From Leptolyngbya sp. FACHB-261 (GTDB taxonomy: Bacteria; Cyanobacteriota; Cyanobacteriia; FACHB-261), in the NCBI RefSeq assembly GCF_014696065.1, contig NZ_JACJPL010000026.1, positions 558,001 to 622,000 of the forward strand: a stretch of 64,000 nucleotides of DNA, in the 5' to 3' direction. Below, in pieces: positions 26,457 to 34,655 of the stretch (positions are counted from its first letter, which is position 1; each line of letters starts with the position of its first letter). A model generated the notes under the pieces. The model was not told the origin of the DNA. It searched no databases and saw only the letters and a program-made list of their open reading frames with translations. The translations under genes and the position numbers were made by a program.

Positions 26457-27083
26457 TCAAACCACCGGTTGAGCCAGACTGCTCAAGAAATCAGCGGTGT
26501 TGGTTAGGGTTGCTCCTGCGTTAGACATCTCAGCTAAAGCTGCCTGTGCCCCCGCCTGAGTAACGCCTTCGACCGCATCGGTTAGCAAATAGACTGGCCA
26601 ATTGCGGGCTCTCAAACCCAGCACTGCTGCTTTGACACAGTAATCGGTTGCAACACCCGCGACTGCCCAAGCCGTAATGCCTTGGTTGCGGTAAGAGTCT
26701 AGTAAGCGTTCGGTTAAGGGACTATCCCAAACATCGAAACTTTGCTTGGCAATCACTAATTCCCTTGGTAAATCGCTCAATGGCTCGGGAAGCGCTGCGT
26801 CAAAATTCAACAATGGACCGTTGAGTTCTGCCTCAGGAACGTAAGCAGCTCCAGCTGTACCTGCCAGACAATGGGCAGGGAAACCATGGTTAGCAAACTC
26901 AACATCATCGGGAGCATGAGCGTCAGCCGATCCGACAATGGGCAAGCCTAAGCTACGCGCTGCCCTCAGTAACTCAGCCCAGACTGGCAGCAACGCCTCT
27001 GCCCCTGGCACCGACAATGCGCCAGTAGCTCGCACGAAATCATTTTGCGGATCGATCAGTAGCAGTCCCACACTGACAGTCAT
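26457..27083 (-). CDS. pncA: Nicotinamidase (isochorismatase superfamily)
   Basis: 208 residues. Hydrolyses nicotinamide to nicotinate, the first step of nicotinamide salvage. The catalytic triad is visible: Asp in LLLIDPQNDFV, Lys in LVIAKQSFDVWDS, Cys in GVATDYCVKAAV. Metal ligands for the nicotinamidase subgroup appear in GSADAHAPDDVEFANHGFPA (Asp, His, His). Divergent from the NAD genes pncB-nadD-nrtR-nadE, with two NrtR-like operators in between, so it belongs to the same regulon. The start ATG at 27083 lies 12 bp from operator 1. Confidence 0.9.
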   Translation of the reverse strand: MTVSVGLLLIDPQNDFVRATGALSVPGAEALLPVWAELLRAARSLGLPIVGSADAHAPDDVEFANHGFPAHCLAGTAGAAYVPEAELNGPLLNFDAALPEPLSDLPRELVIAKQSFDVWDSPLTERLLDSYRNQGITAWAVAGVATDYCVKAAVLGLRARNWPVYLLTDAVEGVTQAGAQAALAEMSNAGATLTNTADFLSSLAQPVV

Positions 27084-27095
27084 AGCGACCCTCTG

Positions 27096-27116
27096 TTATG
27101 GTTATTGCAACTATAA
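27096..27116. promoter_or_regulatory. Candidate NrtR operator 1 (pncA side)
   Basis: A 21-bp imperfect palindrome, TTATGGT-N7-ACTATAA, with a GT-N7-AC core. It lies 12 bp upstream of the pncA start codon, where a repressor would block transcription or translation. It has the same right half as operator 2 at 27227. From memory, NrtR sites share the GT-N7-AC core, which this pair meets. Confidence 0.7.
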
Positions 27117-27226
27117 ATCATCAGCTTTGTGTTGGTCAAGATTTTGAGCCATGCTTCAAAAAATGATTAATCATAGCTATCCACAACCCAGCTTTAAGTA
27201 GAAAAAACAAGTAATCACCCGTTGAT

Positions 27227-27247
27227 TTTTAGTAAGTTCGACTATAA
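27227..27247. promoter_or_regulatory. Candidate NrtR operator 2, over the pncB promoter
   Basis: TTTTAGT-N7-ACTATAA, 21 bp, GT-N7-AC core; the right half is identical to operator 1. It overlaps TATAAT (27243-27248), a perfect -10 box 54 bp before the pncB ATG, with TTGATT (27222-27227) as a possible -35 at a short 15-bp spacing. Binding here would occlude RNA polymerase, as expected of NrtR repression of NAD salvage genes. Confidence 0.75.
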
Positions 27248-27301
27248 TGAGGTGAGCCAGAGACGTGGATTCGCTTTACCTTAGTCAACTGCTAAGACCC
27301 T

Positions 27302-28687
27302 ATGAACACTGTCACAAGTGCTACACCAATATCCCAGTCTCAGGTGCCGTCTCTGCTTGTCAGCCCAGACCACTACGGTCTGTTGACAGACTTGTATCAG
27401 TTGACGATGGGAGCGTGCTACGCCGGTGAAGGCCTTGACCAGAAGTGGGCCAGCTTTGAGCTAACTGTGCGCAAACTGCCAACAGACCTGGGGTATTTGA
27501 TTGCGATGGGGCTGACCCAAGCCATTGAATATCTGCAACAGCTGCGATTTACCCCAGAGCAGATCAGCGCCCTGCAAGCAACCGGTCTGTTTGAGCGTGC
27601 CCCTGAGCGTTTTTGGGAACTGCTGAGACAGTGCCGTTTTACAGGGGATGTCTGGGCTGTACCAGAAGGCACCGCTGTCTTTGCCCATGAACCTCTGTTG
27701 CGGGTTGAGGCCCCACTCTGGCAGGCGCAACTGGTTGAGACTTATCTTCTCAACGCGATCAACTATCAGACGCTGGTTGCAACTCGGGCTGCCAGGCTTC
27801 GGGATGTTGCTGGTCCCGAGGCTACCTTGTTGGAGTTCGGCTCCCGACGAGCCTTTGGTCCTCAAGCTGCGGTTTGGGCAGCGCGGGCCGCTTTGGCGGG
27901 GGGGCTTGATGCCACCTCAAACGTCCTGGCCGCTTTGGAACTGGGACGCAAACCGGCGGGCACAATGGCCCATGCCTTAGTTATGGCAATAACTGCTTTG
28001 GAAGGGAATGAACAGGAGGCGTTTGAGGCATTTAGCCACTATTTCCCTGGTGCGACCCTGCTGATCGACACTTATGATCCCCTAGTGGCAGCCCGAACCC
28101 TGGCCGCGCGAGCCAGAGAGGGTTTTGTGCTAGGGGGAGTGCGCTTAGACTCAGGTGATTTAGTGGAGTTGTCACGGTCGCTGCGCGAAATTTTGCCCCC
28201 TGAAACTAGCATCTTTGCCAGTGGCGATTTAGATGAGTTCGAAATTCTGCGGCTGCGACAGGCAGGCGCTTGCATTCAAGGCTACGGCGTTGGCACTCGT
28301 CTTGTGACAGGATCACCTGTTAATGGGGTCTACAAGTTAGTGGAAATCGAGGGGATTCCGGTGATGAAGGAGTCAATGGGCAAGCTCACCTATCCCGGTC
28401 GCAAGCAAGTCTTCCGTCGCCTGACTTCTGAAGGGATTGAGGACAGACTGGCGCTGGCAGAGGAAGCAGCTCAGCCCCAAGAGCAACCTCTCCTAGAACA
28501 GGTGCTCCAGGGCGGTAAGCTTGTGCGTCCTTTAGAAGCGTTAGTTGCCATTGCTCAACGCACTAGAGCTTCAGTTGAGGTCTTGCCCGAGAAGGTGCGC
28601 CAGATCCGAGAACCTGTGACTGTGGAGGCTCGGCCCTCGGCAGCGTTACAGACGCTCGTAAACCAAACTCGCCGCGTTCCCGCCTAA
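27302..28687 (+). CDS. pncB: Nicotinate phosphoribosyltransferase
   Basis: 461 residues. Converts nicotinate, PRPP and ATP into nicotinate mononucleotide. Begins with HYGLLTDLYQLTMGACYAGE, the family N-terminus; then FELTVRKLPTDLGYLIAMGL, FGSRRAFGPQAAVWAARAAL, AGTMAHALVMAI, LIDTYDPLVAA and GVRLDSGDLVELSR, carrying the conserved substrate and phosphate-binding residues. First gene of the pncB-nadD-nrtR-nadE operon, with an NrtR-like site overlapping its -10. The last 60 residues (EQPLLEQVLQGGKLVRPLEA) resemble the C-terminus of bacterial long-form PncB. Confidence 0.93.
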   Translation: MNTVTSATPISQSQVPSLLVSPDHYGLLTDLYQLTMGACYAGEGLDQKWASFELTVRKLPTDLGYLIAMGLTQAIEYLQQLRFTPEQISALQATGLFERAPERFWELLRQCRFTGDVWAVPEGTAVFAHEPLLRVEAPLWQAQLVETYLLNAINYQTLVATRAARLRDVAGPEATLLEFGSRRAFGPQAAVWAARAALAGGLDATSNVLAALELGRKPAGTMAHALVMAITALEGNEQEAFEAFSHYFPGATLLIDTYDPLVAARTLAARAREGFVLGGVRLDSGDLVELSRSLREILPPETSIFASGDLDEFEILRLRQAGACIQGYGVGTRLVTGSPVNGVYKLVEIEGIPVMKESMGKLTYPGRKQVFRRLTSEGIEDRLALAEEAAQPQEQPLLEQVLQGGKLVRPLEALVAIAQRTRASVEVLPEKVRQIREPVTVEARPSAALQTLVNQTRRVPA

Positions 28688-28751
28688 ACTCTGGCTCTTA
28701 CTCTGCGGTTCATTCTTGTTCTGCTCTACTCTGCTTTACTAAATCAGACCT

Positions 28752-29345
28752 ATGAGTGTCATGCCCCAAACCATCGCTCTGTTTGGAACCAGCGCCGATC
28801 CACCCACGATTGCTCATGGCGAAATCGTGGCTTGGCTCGCTGATCACTTCGATCGGGTCGCGGTTTGGGCTTCTGATAACCCTTTCAAGCAACACCAAAC
28901 CTATCTACGCCATCGCTTGCATATGCTGGAGTTGTTGCTCAGCGACCTGCAACGGTCAAACGTGCAACTAGAACCAGATTTAGGCCATCCCCGCGCCCTG
29001 ATTACAGTGCAACGGGCGAGAGAACGCTGGCCAGACGCTCACTTAACTCTGGTGATTGGCTCTGACCTAGTGGCTCAACTGCCGCGCTGGTACTGCGTGG
29101 AGGAGCTACTGATGCGTGTTCAGCTTTTGATTGTGCCCCGCCCCGGCTATCAGTTGCGAGCAGCGGACCTGGCGGCGGTGCAAGCCTTGGGCGGACAATA
29201 CTGGATTGCAGAACTGACCGGGTTACCCGTTTCCTCGACAGCGTATCGTGAGGGAGACAGGGAGGCAGGGGTCAGTGCCCCGGTCCAGGCGTATATCGAA
29301 CAGGAGCAGTTGTACTCATGCCAGGACGTGGCAGTTGTGACCTGA
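28752..29345 (+). CDS. nadD: Nicotinate-nucleotide adenylyltransferase
   Basis: 197 residues. Adenylates nicotinate mononucleotide to deamido-NAD. The nucleotidyltransferase start IALFGTSADPPTIAHGEIVA is the cyanobacterial variant of the GxFDPxHxGH motif; VIGSDLVAQLPRWYCVEELL follows, then LPVSSTAYREGDREAG, the ISSTxxR-type ATP site. An upstream ATG three codons later may be the alternative start. It overlaps nrtR by 28 bp, so translation of the two is coupled. Belongs to the NAD operon. Confidence 0.88.
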   Translation: MSVMPQTIALFGTSADPPTIAHGEIVAWLADHFDRVAVWASDNPFKQHQTYLRHRLHMLELLLSDLQRSNVQLEPDLGHPRALITVQRARERWPDAHLTLVIGSDLVAQLPRWYCVEELLMRVQLLIVPRPGYQLRAADLAAVQALGGQYWIAELTGLPVSSTAYREGDREAGVSAPVQAYIEQEQLYSCQDVAVVT

Positions 29346-30064
29346 GCGCGAATGCTTTGCAGGGAAGCCTCGCAGATTTCAAAGTAGGGGTAGACAACGT
29401 CATTTTTTCAGTTGATATCGTTCTCAATCGCCTGCTTGTGTTGCTAGTCATGCGCGATGAGCCACCCTTTCTCAACCAGTGGTCGCTACCTGGAACTCTG
29501 GTGCGTCATGGAGAGTCGCTGGAGGACGCTGCCTACCGAATTTTGTCTGAGAAGATTCGCGTTCGCAACTTGTATTTGGAGCAGCTTTACACCTTTGGTG
29601 GGCCTGGCCGAGATCCAAGGGAAGAGCCAAATAGCTACGGGATACGTTATCTCTCGGTCAGCTATTTTGCCCTGGTCCGTTTTGCTGAGGCTGAATTAAT
29701 CGCCAATGGTGTCAGTGGCATTGCCTGGTATCCCGTGAGCCAGGTTCCTCAACTTGCCTTCGACCACAATCGGCTGTTGCAATACGGGTATAAGCGGCTG
29801 CGCAACAAACTTGAATACAGCCCGATCGCCTTTGATGTCCTGCCGGAAAAATTTACCTTGAGCGATCTCTATCAGCTTTACTCAACGGTATTGGGAGAAA
29901 ATTTCTCGGACTATTCCAACTTTCGAGCACGTTTGCTCAAGCTCGGTTTTCTAGAAGAAACGGGTGAAAAAGTGTCAAGAGGGGCGGGTCGCCCTGCCAG
30001 CTTATATCGCTTTGACTCCGAAGCTTTTGCCCCCTTCAAAGATAAACCGTTGGTATTTGTTTAG
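29318..30064 (+). CDS. nrtR: NrtR, Nudix-related regulator of NAD metabolism
   Basis: 248 residues in two parts. Residues about 22-150 form a Nudix fold (LVLLVMRDEPPFLNQWSLPG), but the box reads GTLVRHGESLEDAAYRILSE-KIRV: the REx(x)EE part is R-I-L-S-E-K, so the second catalytic glutamate and the glycine are lost. This is typical of NrtR, where the domain senses ADP-ribose or NAD metabolites instead of hydrolysing. Residues about 165-248 make a winged helix (FTLSDLYQLYSTVLGENFSD, FRARLLKLGFLEETGEKVSR). It is in an operon with pncB, nadD and nadE; matching GT-N7-AC sites are in the pncA/pncB gap. Confidence 0.9.
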   Translation: MPGRGSCDLSANALQGSLADFKVGVDNVIFSVDIVLNRLLVLLVMRDEPPFLNQWSLPGTLVRHGESLEDAAYRILSEKIRVRNLYLEQLYTFGGPGRDPREEPNSYGIRYLSVSYFALVRFAEAELIANGVSGIAWYPVSQVPQLAFDHNRLLQYGYKRLRNKLEYSPIAFDVLPEKFTLSDLYQLYSTVLGENFSDYSNFRARLLKLGFLEETGEKVSRGAGRPASLYRFDSEAFAPFKDKPLVFV

Positions 30065-30149
30065 AGGCTGACTGAGATATTAGCTTGATCGGCCTAGATA
30101 TCAGTTCAGGTATTGGCTCAGAATTCGCTTAGGTTCTTCAGAAATCGGT

Positions 30150-31838
30150 ATGAAACTGGCAATTGCGCAACTCAATCCAACCATTGGCGATCTAGCAGGT
30201 AATGCGCGGCAGATTCTTCGGGCGGCTCAGGCAGCTGCAGCTCAGGGAGCAACTCTGCTGCTCACACCCGAGCTGTCGTTGTGCGGTTATCCGCCGCGTG
30301 ATTTACTACTCGATCCCAGTTTCGTGGCCGATTGTCAGGCCACTCTAGAGCAGCTTGTTGCTGAGTTCCCTGCTGCATTGACGGGCCTCATTGGCACCAT
30401 TGAATTCAATCCCGCAGCGGAGCAGGCAGGGGGTAAGCCATTGTTCAACAGTACTGCGCTAGTTGAGCGCGGCAAAATTCGTCAACTCTTTCACAAACGC
30501 CTGCTGCCGACCTACGATGTCTTTGATGAAGATCGTTATTTCGAACCGGGCCACCAGCCTAATATTTTCACGCTAGATGGCATCAAGATTGGTGTCACTA
30601 TTTGTGAGGATTTGTGGAACGATGACCAGTTTTGGGGCAAACGCCTCTATCCTCACAATCCGATTGAAGATCTGGCTAAACATGGAGTTGATGTGGTCGT
30701 CAATTTATCGGCTTCGCCCTATAGTGTTGCCAAGCAAAAGCTGCGAGAGTCGATGCTGCACTACACCGCAGTTCGCTTTCAATTGCCAGTGATTTATGTG
30801 AACCAGATTGGTGCGAATGATGATCTGATTTTTGATGGTCACAGTGTTGCTTTTAATCGGCAGGGTGAGGTTGTGGCTCGGGCCCAGGGATTTACCGTCG
30901 ATTTACTGAACCTCGAACTGGATCCGGTCAAGCGCGATTTACCATTGGGTGCCTTGCATCCCCTACCGGAATGCGAGGACGCGGAGATCTGGCAAGCGCT
31001 CGTTTTGGGCCTTCGCGACTACACACACAAGTGTGGTTTCAAGAACGTAGTGGTTGGCCTCAGCGGGGGGATCGACTCGGCGTTGACCGCCGCAATTGCC
31101 GCAGAGGCGTTGGGACCGGAGCAGGTGATAGGTGTGCTGATGCCATCGCCCTACAGCTCCGACCACTCGGTGAAGGATGCACTGGATCTGGCTAAGAATC
31201 TGGGTATCGTCACACACACGCTGCCTATTGCTCCCCTGATGCAAGGTTTTGAGACGGCACTCAGCGGCGTCTTTGCTGGAACCAAGCCAGGTATCGCTGA
31301 AGAGAATATCCAGTCCCGAATTCGGGGCAATTTGCTGATGGCTTTGTCTAACAAGTTTGGCTATCTGCTGCTGACAACTGGTAATAAATCGGAACTCGCA
31401 GTGGGTTATTGCACCCTCTACGGCGACATGTGCGGCGGGCTGGCAGTAATTTCAGATGTGCCCAAAACTCGGGTCTACTCCCTCTGCCGCTGGCGCAATC
31501 AACAGTCTTTGGTGATTCCAGAGCATGTGCTGACCAAAGCCCCTAGCGCCGAACTCAAACCCGATCAGGTGGATCAAGACTCACTGCCAGCCTACGAAAT
31601 ACTCGACGACATTTTGCAACGGCTGATTGATGCCCATGAGGCTCCGGCCCAAATCGTTGCCGCTGGTCACAATCCAGATACGGTTGCCCAAGTGGCTCAA
31701 TTGGTCGCCCGCGCTGAATTCAAACGTCGTCAGTCTCCACCCGGTCTTAAGATTACCGATCGGGCCTTCGGCTCTGGTTGGCGCATGCCCATTGCTGCCC
31801 GTCGCACCACCAGCCCGGCCCCTTCTCACCAAGCTTGA
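30150..31838 (+). CDS. nadE: Glutamine-dependent NAD+ synthetase
   Basis: 562 residues in two domains. The N-terminal nitrilase-fold glutaminase has Glu in TPELSLCGYPPRDLL, Lys in FHKRLLPTYDVFDEDRYFEP, and Cys near 153 in GVTICEDLWNDDQFWG. The C-terminal synthetase has the ATP PP-loop GLSGGIDSALTAAIAAEALG near residue 305, and TTGNKSELAVGYCTLYGDM for deamido-NAD. It converts deamido-NAD to NAD using glutamine nitrogen. Follows nrtR by 85 bp and the lipoprotein gene begins 5 bp after it. Length fits the bacterial glutamine-dependent class. Confidence 0.95.
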   Translation: MKLAIAQLNPTIGDLAGNARQILRAAQAAAAQGATLLLTPELSLCGYPPRDLLLDPSFVADCQATLEQLVAEFPAALTGLIGTIEFNPAAEQAGGKPLFNSTALVERGKIRQLFHKRLLPTYDVFDEDRYFEPGHQPNIFTLDGIKIGVTICEDLWNDDQFWGKRLYPHNPIEDLAKHGVDVVVNLSASPYSVAKQKLRESMLHYTAVRFQLPVIYVNQIGANDDLIFDGHSVAFNRQGEVVARAQGFTVDLLNLELDPVKRDLPLGALHPLPECEDAEIWQALVLGLRDYTHKCGFKNVVVGLSGGIDSALTAAIAAEALGPEQVIGVLMPSPYSSDHSVKDALDLAKNLGIVTHTLPIAPLMQGFETALSGVFAGTKPGIAEENIQSRIRGNLLMALSNKFGYLLLTTGNKSELAVGYCTLYGDMCGGLAVISDVPKTRVYSLCRWRNQQSLVIPEHVLTKAPSAELKPDQVDQDSLPAYEILDDILQRLIDAHEAPAQIVAAGHNPDTVAQVAQLVARAEFKRRQSPPGLKITDRAFGSGWRMPIAARRTTSPAPSHQA

Positions 31839-31843
31839 ATCGC

Positions 31844-33184
31844 ATGCAAGCCAAATGGGTCACGGCGGGCTTGTGCGCCGTCCTCAGCGCAGCCTGCGGC
31901 TTGCGTGGTGAAAGCAGTTACCTCACGTTTGACCGGGCTAGGGCTTTAACCGAAATTGCTGGGCAGTATCAAGCCGTTGGTCAGGCTAAGCAAGCGACAT
32001 CAGTCCTTGCTGAGGCTCAACAGGCTGCCACGTCAATTCGCAATCCCTGCATTCAACCCAGAGCCCTGTCAGAAGTGGCAGGGCAATACGCGGCCCTAGG
32101 GCAGTTAGGGCAAGCCCTCAAGATCTCAGCACAAGCCATTCAAGTCAGCCAAAAGGCTAGTCAAGAATGCGATAGCGATGTTGTTCTGCTCTCCCACTTG
32201 GCGGCTCATTACCTTGAGATTCAGCAGCCGGCTCTGACTCTTCAGGTTGCACAGCAGATGGAAAGCACTGAAAAAGTCTCGACTTGGCTTCAGGTTGCTG
32301 GTCAGTATGCCGAGGCCAAACAAACACAGGCAGTTGTGGGTCTGCTCACGCAAATACTGGCCCAGGTGAAAGCGCAGCAATTGGATCTGAGTTCTGCCCA
32401 ATTGGCAGAGTTGGCAGGTTTGCAGGCTGCCATTGGCAAGCGGCAATCCGCTCTGGAGCAACTCATGCAAGCAAGCCAAACTGCCAAAGCTGAATCCGGA
32501 ATTGAGCAGGTCTTCGGTCTAATTGCAATTGGACATCAGTATGCTGAGTTGGGTCAGACCAAGCAAGCCCTGGCCCTACTCAATCAGGCCCAACAGACCA
32601 GCCAGACGCTGAATAACGCGGCTTTGCAGACCTCACTCCTATCAGATCTCGCAGTGGAGTATCGCCGGTTGAATCAACCAATCTTGGCTGCAGCAGCGCT
32701 CACTCAAGCCGCTGCTACAGCTCAAACCCTGAGCCCTTTGCTGCAAGCTCAAACCTGGATTGACCTGGCAGCTGAGGACAGCGCAGTCCGATCACAACCA
32801 GCAGTTCAGCCGCAGCAGATCACCCAACTTCTTGACCAGGCGCTGCAGGACGCTCAATTCTCCAAGGATCACTCGCTCATCACAGAGGTTGCGATCCGCT
32901 ATGCACAGATTGGACAGCCTGCCCGAGCCTTGCAAGTGACTAAAGCGATGGAGGGTGAATTCCATTCGGAAAGGTCGCGTGCTCTGGTCAGTATTGCCAA
33001 CGCCTACGCCCAGCAAGGCCAATTTGGGCAGGCACTGCAGATCGGGCAATCGGCCGCAGATCCCTACTACCGGGTTCGTGCGTTGATTCAAATTGCCAGC
33101 CAGTACAAAACTGTAGGGCAACAAGATCAGGCCACTACCATTCTGAATCAAGCACTTCAGATGGCCCGCTCATTGGGAAAGTAA
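31844..33184 (+). CDS. TPR-like repeat lipoprotein
   Basis: 446 residues from ATG 31844. The first 20, ending AVLSAACGLRG, are a lipoprotein signal with a lipobox-like LSAAC, so it is probably anchored to a membrane; a start 22 codons earlier has no signal sequence. The rest is made of about ten helical repeats with Ala/Gln-rich pairs such as ALTEIAGQYQAVGQAKQATS, VLAEAQQAATSIRNPCIQPR, ALSEVAGQYAALGQLGQALK. This matches TPR/SEL1-like scaffolds that mediate protein contacts. It begins 5 bp after nadE, but no link with NAD metabolism is evident. Confidence 0.8.
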   Translation: MQAKWVTAGLCAVLSAACGLRGESSYLTFDRARALTEIAGQYQAVGQAKQATSVLAEAQQAATSIRNPCIQPRALSEVAGQYAALGQLGQALKISAQAIQVSQKASQECDSDVVLLSHLAAHYLEIQQPALTLQVAQQMESTEKVSTWLQVAGQYAEAKQTQAVVGLLTQILAQVKAQQLDLSSAQLAELAGLQAAIGKRQSALEQLMQASQTAKAESGIEQVFGLIAIGHQYAELGQTKQALALLNQAQQTSQTLNNAALQTSLLSDLAVEYRRLNQPILAAAALTQAAATAQTLSPLLQAQTWIDLAAEDSAVRSQPAVQPQQITQLLDQALQDAQFSKDHSLITEVAIRYAQIGQPARALQVTKAMEGEFHSERSRALVSIANAYAQQGQFGQALQIGQSAADPYYRVRALIQIASQYKTVGQQDQATTILNQALQMARSLGK

Positions 33185-33536
33185 AGTTGTGGGCCGAGTT
33201 GCTGTGCCTGATGGGTTAGAGCTGAAAAATGTCAGTTCTGAATAGAGCTAATGATTGACCAAAATCGCTCCTTCAAGTTTTAAGTCCAACGATCCCATGA
33301 CAATTTTGCTAAATGTAAACTACAATTGCGAGAATTAGTTAGTTATGTATTGGGTGAATTGGAGCGCCCTAGAAGAAATTCAAAGATTTGCCCAAGTACA
33401 ACTTGAACCACCCTACAAATAGTTTATTTCTATCGACAGACTTTGCGCTCGACAAGATACCCTAATTGGCAGACTTCGAGAATAGCTATTTGATCGATGC
33501 TGGGCATATTCTTCTTGTTTACTAAACGCCTTTAAA
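33185..33536. other. Intergenic region, 352 bp
   Basis: AT-rich spacer between the lipoprotein gene and a membrane-protein gene. No open frame longer than about 40 codons, repeat or terminator hairpin was recognised. Confidence 0.4.
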
Positions 33537-34220
33537 ATGTTACCAGTGGACTTTTTTGATCTTACTGTGCCACTTTTGCGCACGAAGCAAGCAGTTCTAA
33601 GCCGTCAGCCTAATCAGGATCGCTGGGGCCTTTGGCAAGTACATTGGCAGCTTGGTGAGATAACTGTCTTCTCATCGTTTTATACACCTACTGACCTTGC
33701 CTGTTTACTCTGGGGAATCATTACAGTCGCAATTTTCGTCACAGCTCAATTCCTACCTTTGAGCTGGAACATCCAAGCCATTCTATGGACTGCACTGACC
33801 TTAGCAGGAACCATTGCTATGGTGAATTTGACTCAGGCGTGGGTCAAGGTCAAACGTCTGAGCTGGGTACTGCATGCCTGGGTTGCACTAATGTTATTCG
33901 GCCTGATTCTGACCGATCTCAGCATTTTTCTATGTTGGGGTCAGGTTCTCACTCGCCTTTGCCCGCTTTGGCTAGGATTAAGTGCTTTAGGTTACTTTTT
34001 GACAAGTTTAGAACTGCGTTCACGGGTTTTCTTACTAGCAGGCTTTATTCATCTTGTAGGAATTCTGGCTTTGCCTTACTTGAGCAGTTTGCAATATTTA
34101 AGTACAGGTATATTCATGGCAATCAGTCTACTTTTGCTTGCAGAATTCGTCTGGGATATTCGCTTGCCTATTGAGTTGCAACAGTTGGCAGTCCCAACGG
34201 CAGAGCCCCTCCTAAAATAG
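33537..34220 (+). CDS. Integral membrane protein of unknown function
   Basis: 227 residues with about six TM helices: ACLLWGIITVAIFVTAQFLP, IQAILWTALTLAGTIAMVNL, VLHAWVALMLFGLILTDLSI, LCPLWLGLSALGYFLTSL, FLLAGFIHLVGILALPYLSS and GIFMAISLLLLAEFVWDI. The 60 N-terminal residues before them are soluble and polar (PLLRTKQAVLSRQPNQDRWG). No family motif was recognised. A strong terminator follows, and neither neighbour on the same strand is close enough for an operon. Confidence 0.7.
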   Translation: MLPVDFFDLTVPLLRTKQAVLSRQPNQDRWGLWQVHWQLGEITVFSSFYTPTDLACLLWGIITVAIFVTAQFLPLSWNIQAILWTALTLAGTIAMVNLTQAWVKVKRLSWVLHAWVALMLFGLILTDLSIFLCWGQVLTRLCPLWLGLSALGYFLTSLELRSRVFLLAGFIHLVGILALPYLSSLQYLSTGIFMAISLLLLAEFVWDIRLPIELQQLAVPTAEPLLK

Positions 34221-34235
34221 TCGATAGCAAACAGT

Positions 34236-34275
34236 AAATAGCGGCCAGTATTAACTCTACTGACCGCTATTTTTG
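34236..34275 (+). terminator. Rho-independent terminator
   Basis: Arms AAATAGCGGCCAGT (34236-34249) and ACTGACCGCTATTT (34259-34272) pair with one mismatch across a 9-base loop, followed directly by TTTT in the sense strand. It ends the 33537-34220 gene 15 bp after its stop. Confidence 0.85.
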
Positions 34276-34319
34276 ATTTTCTAAACAGTCTAATCGAGCT
34301 GCTTTAGCAGGAGAGATTG

Positions 34320-34502
34320 TCAATCCGGATCGGTGCTTTGACGCTGGCTCCCAGTAAACAGAACCTGCACCAGGCTCCAGAAGACCGTGAGTACTGTAGC
34401 CGCTAACAGAAAGAGCATGAGTAGCGACAAAGCAGACAGAGGGGAGAGAACTGCCACCAAGAGCAGCCCCAAAACCAGAAATGTAATTAATGTATTGCCC
34501 AT
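34320..34502 (-). CDS. Small two-TM membrane protein
   Basis: 60 residues: TLITFLVLGLLLVAVLSPLS and LMLFLLAATVLTVFWSLVQV form two TM helices with a short loop, and the tail FTGSQRQSTDPD is polar. No known family. The start is the single ATG at 34502. Small hydrophobic proteins of this type are common in cyanobacteria and easily missed; expression is unverified. It faces the amylase gene and lies downstream of it by about 150 bp. Confidence 0.55.
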   Translation of the reverse strand: MGNTLITFLVLGLLLVAVLSPLSALSLLMLFLLAATVLTVFWSLVQVLFTGSQRQSTDPD

Positions 34503-34655
34503 GTTTTCACCCTGTCTGCAATTGCACCCTAATGTCTGTCCGGCTGGCTGTTAGCTCGATCTTCGGAGGCTTAAAGCAGAATGACATCAGTCCCTCGGGT
34601 GAGGATTGCCAACTGTTTGTCCGACTGCGCTGTCCGTTCGAGCGTCCTAGTTGCC

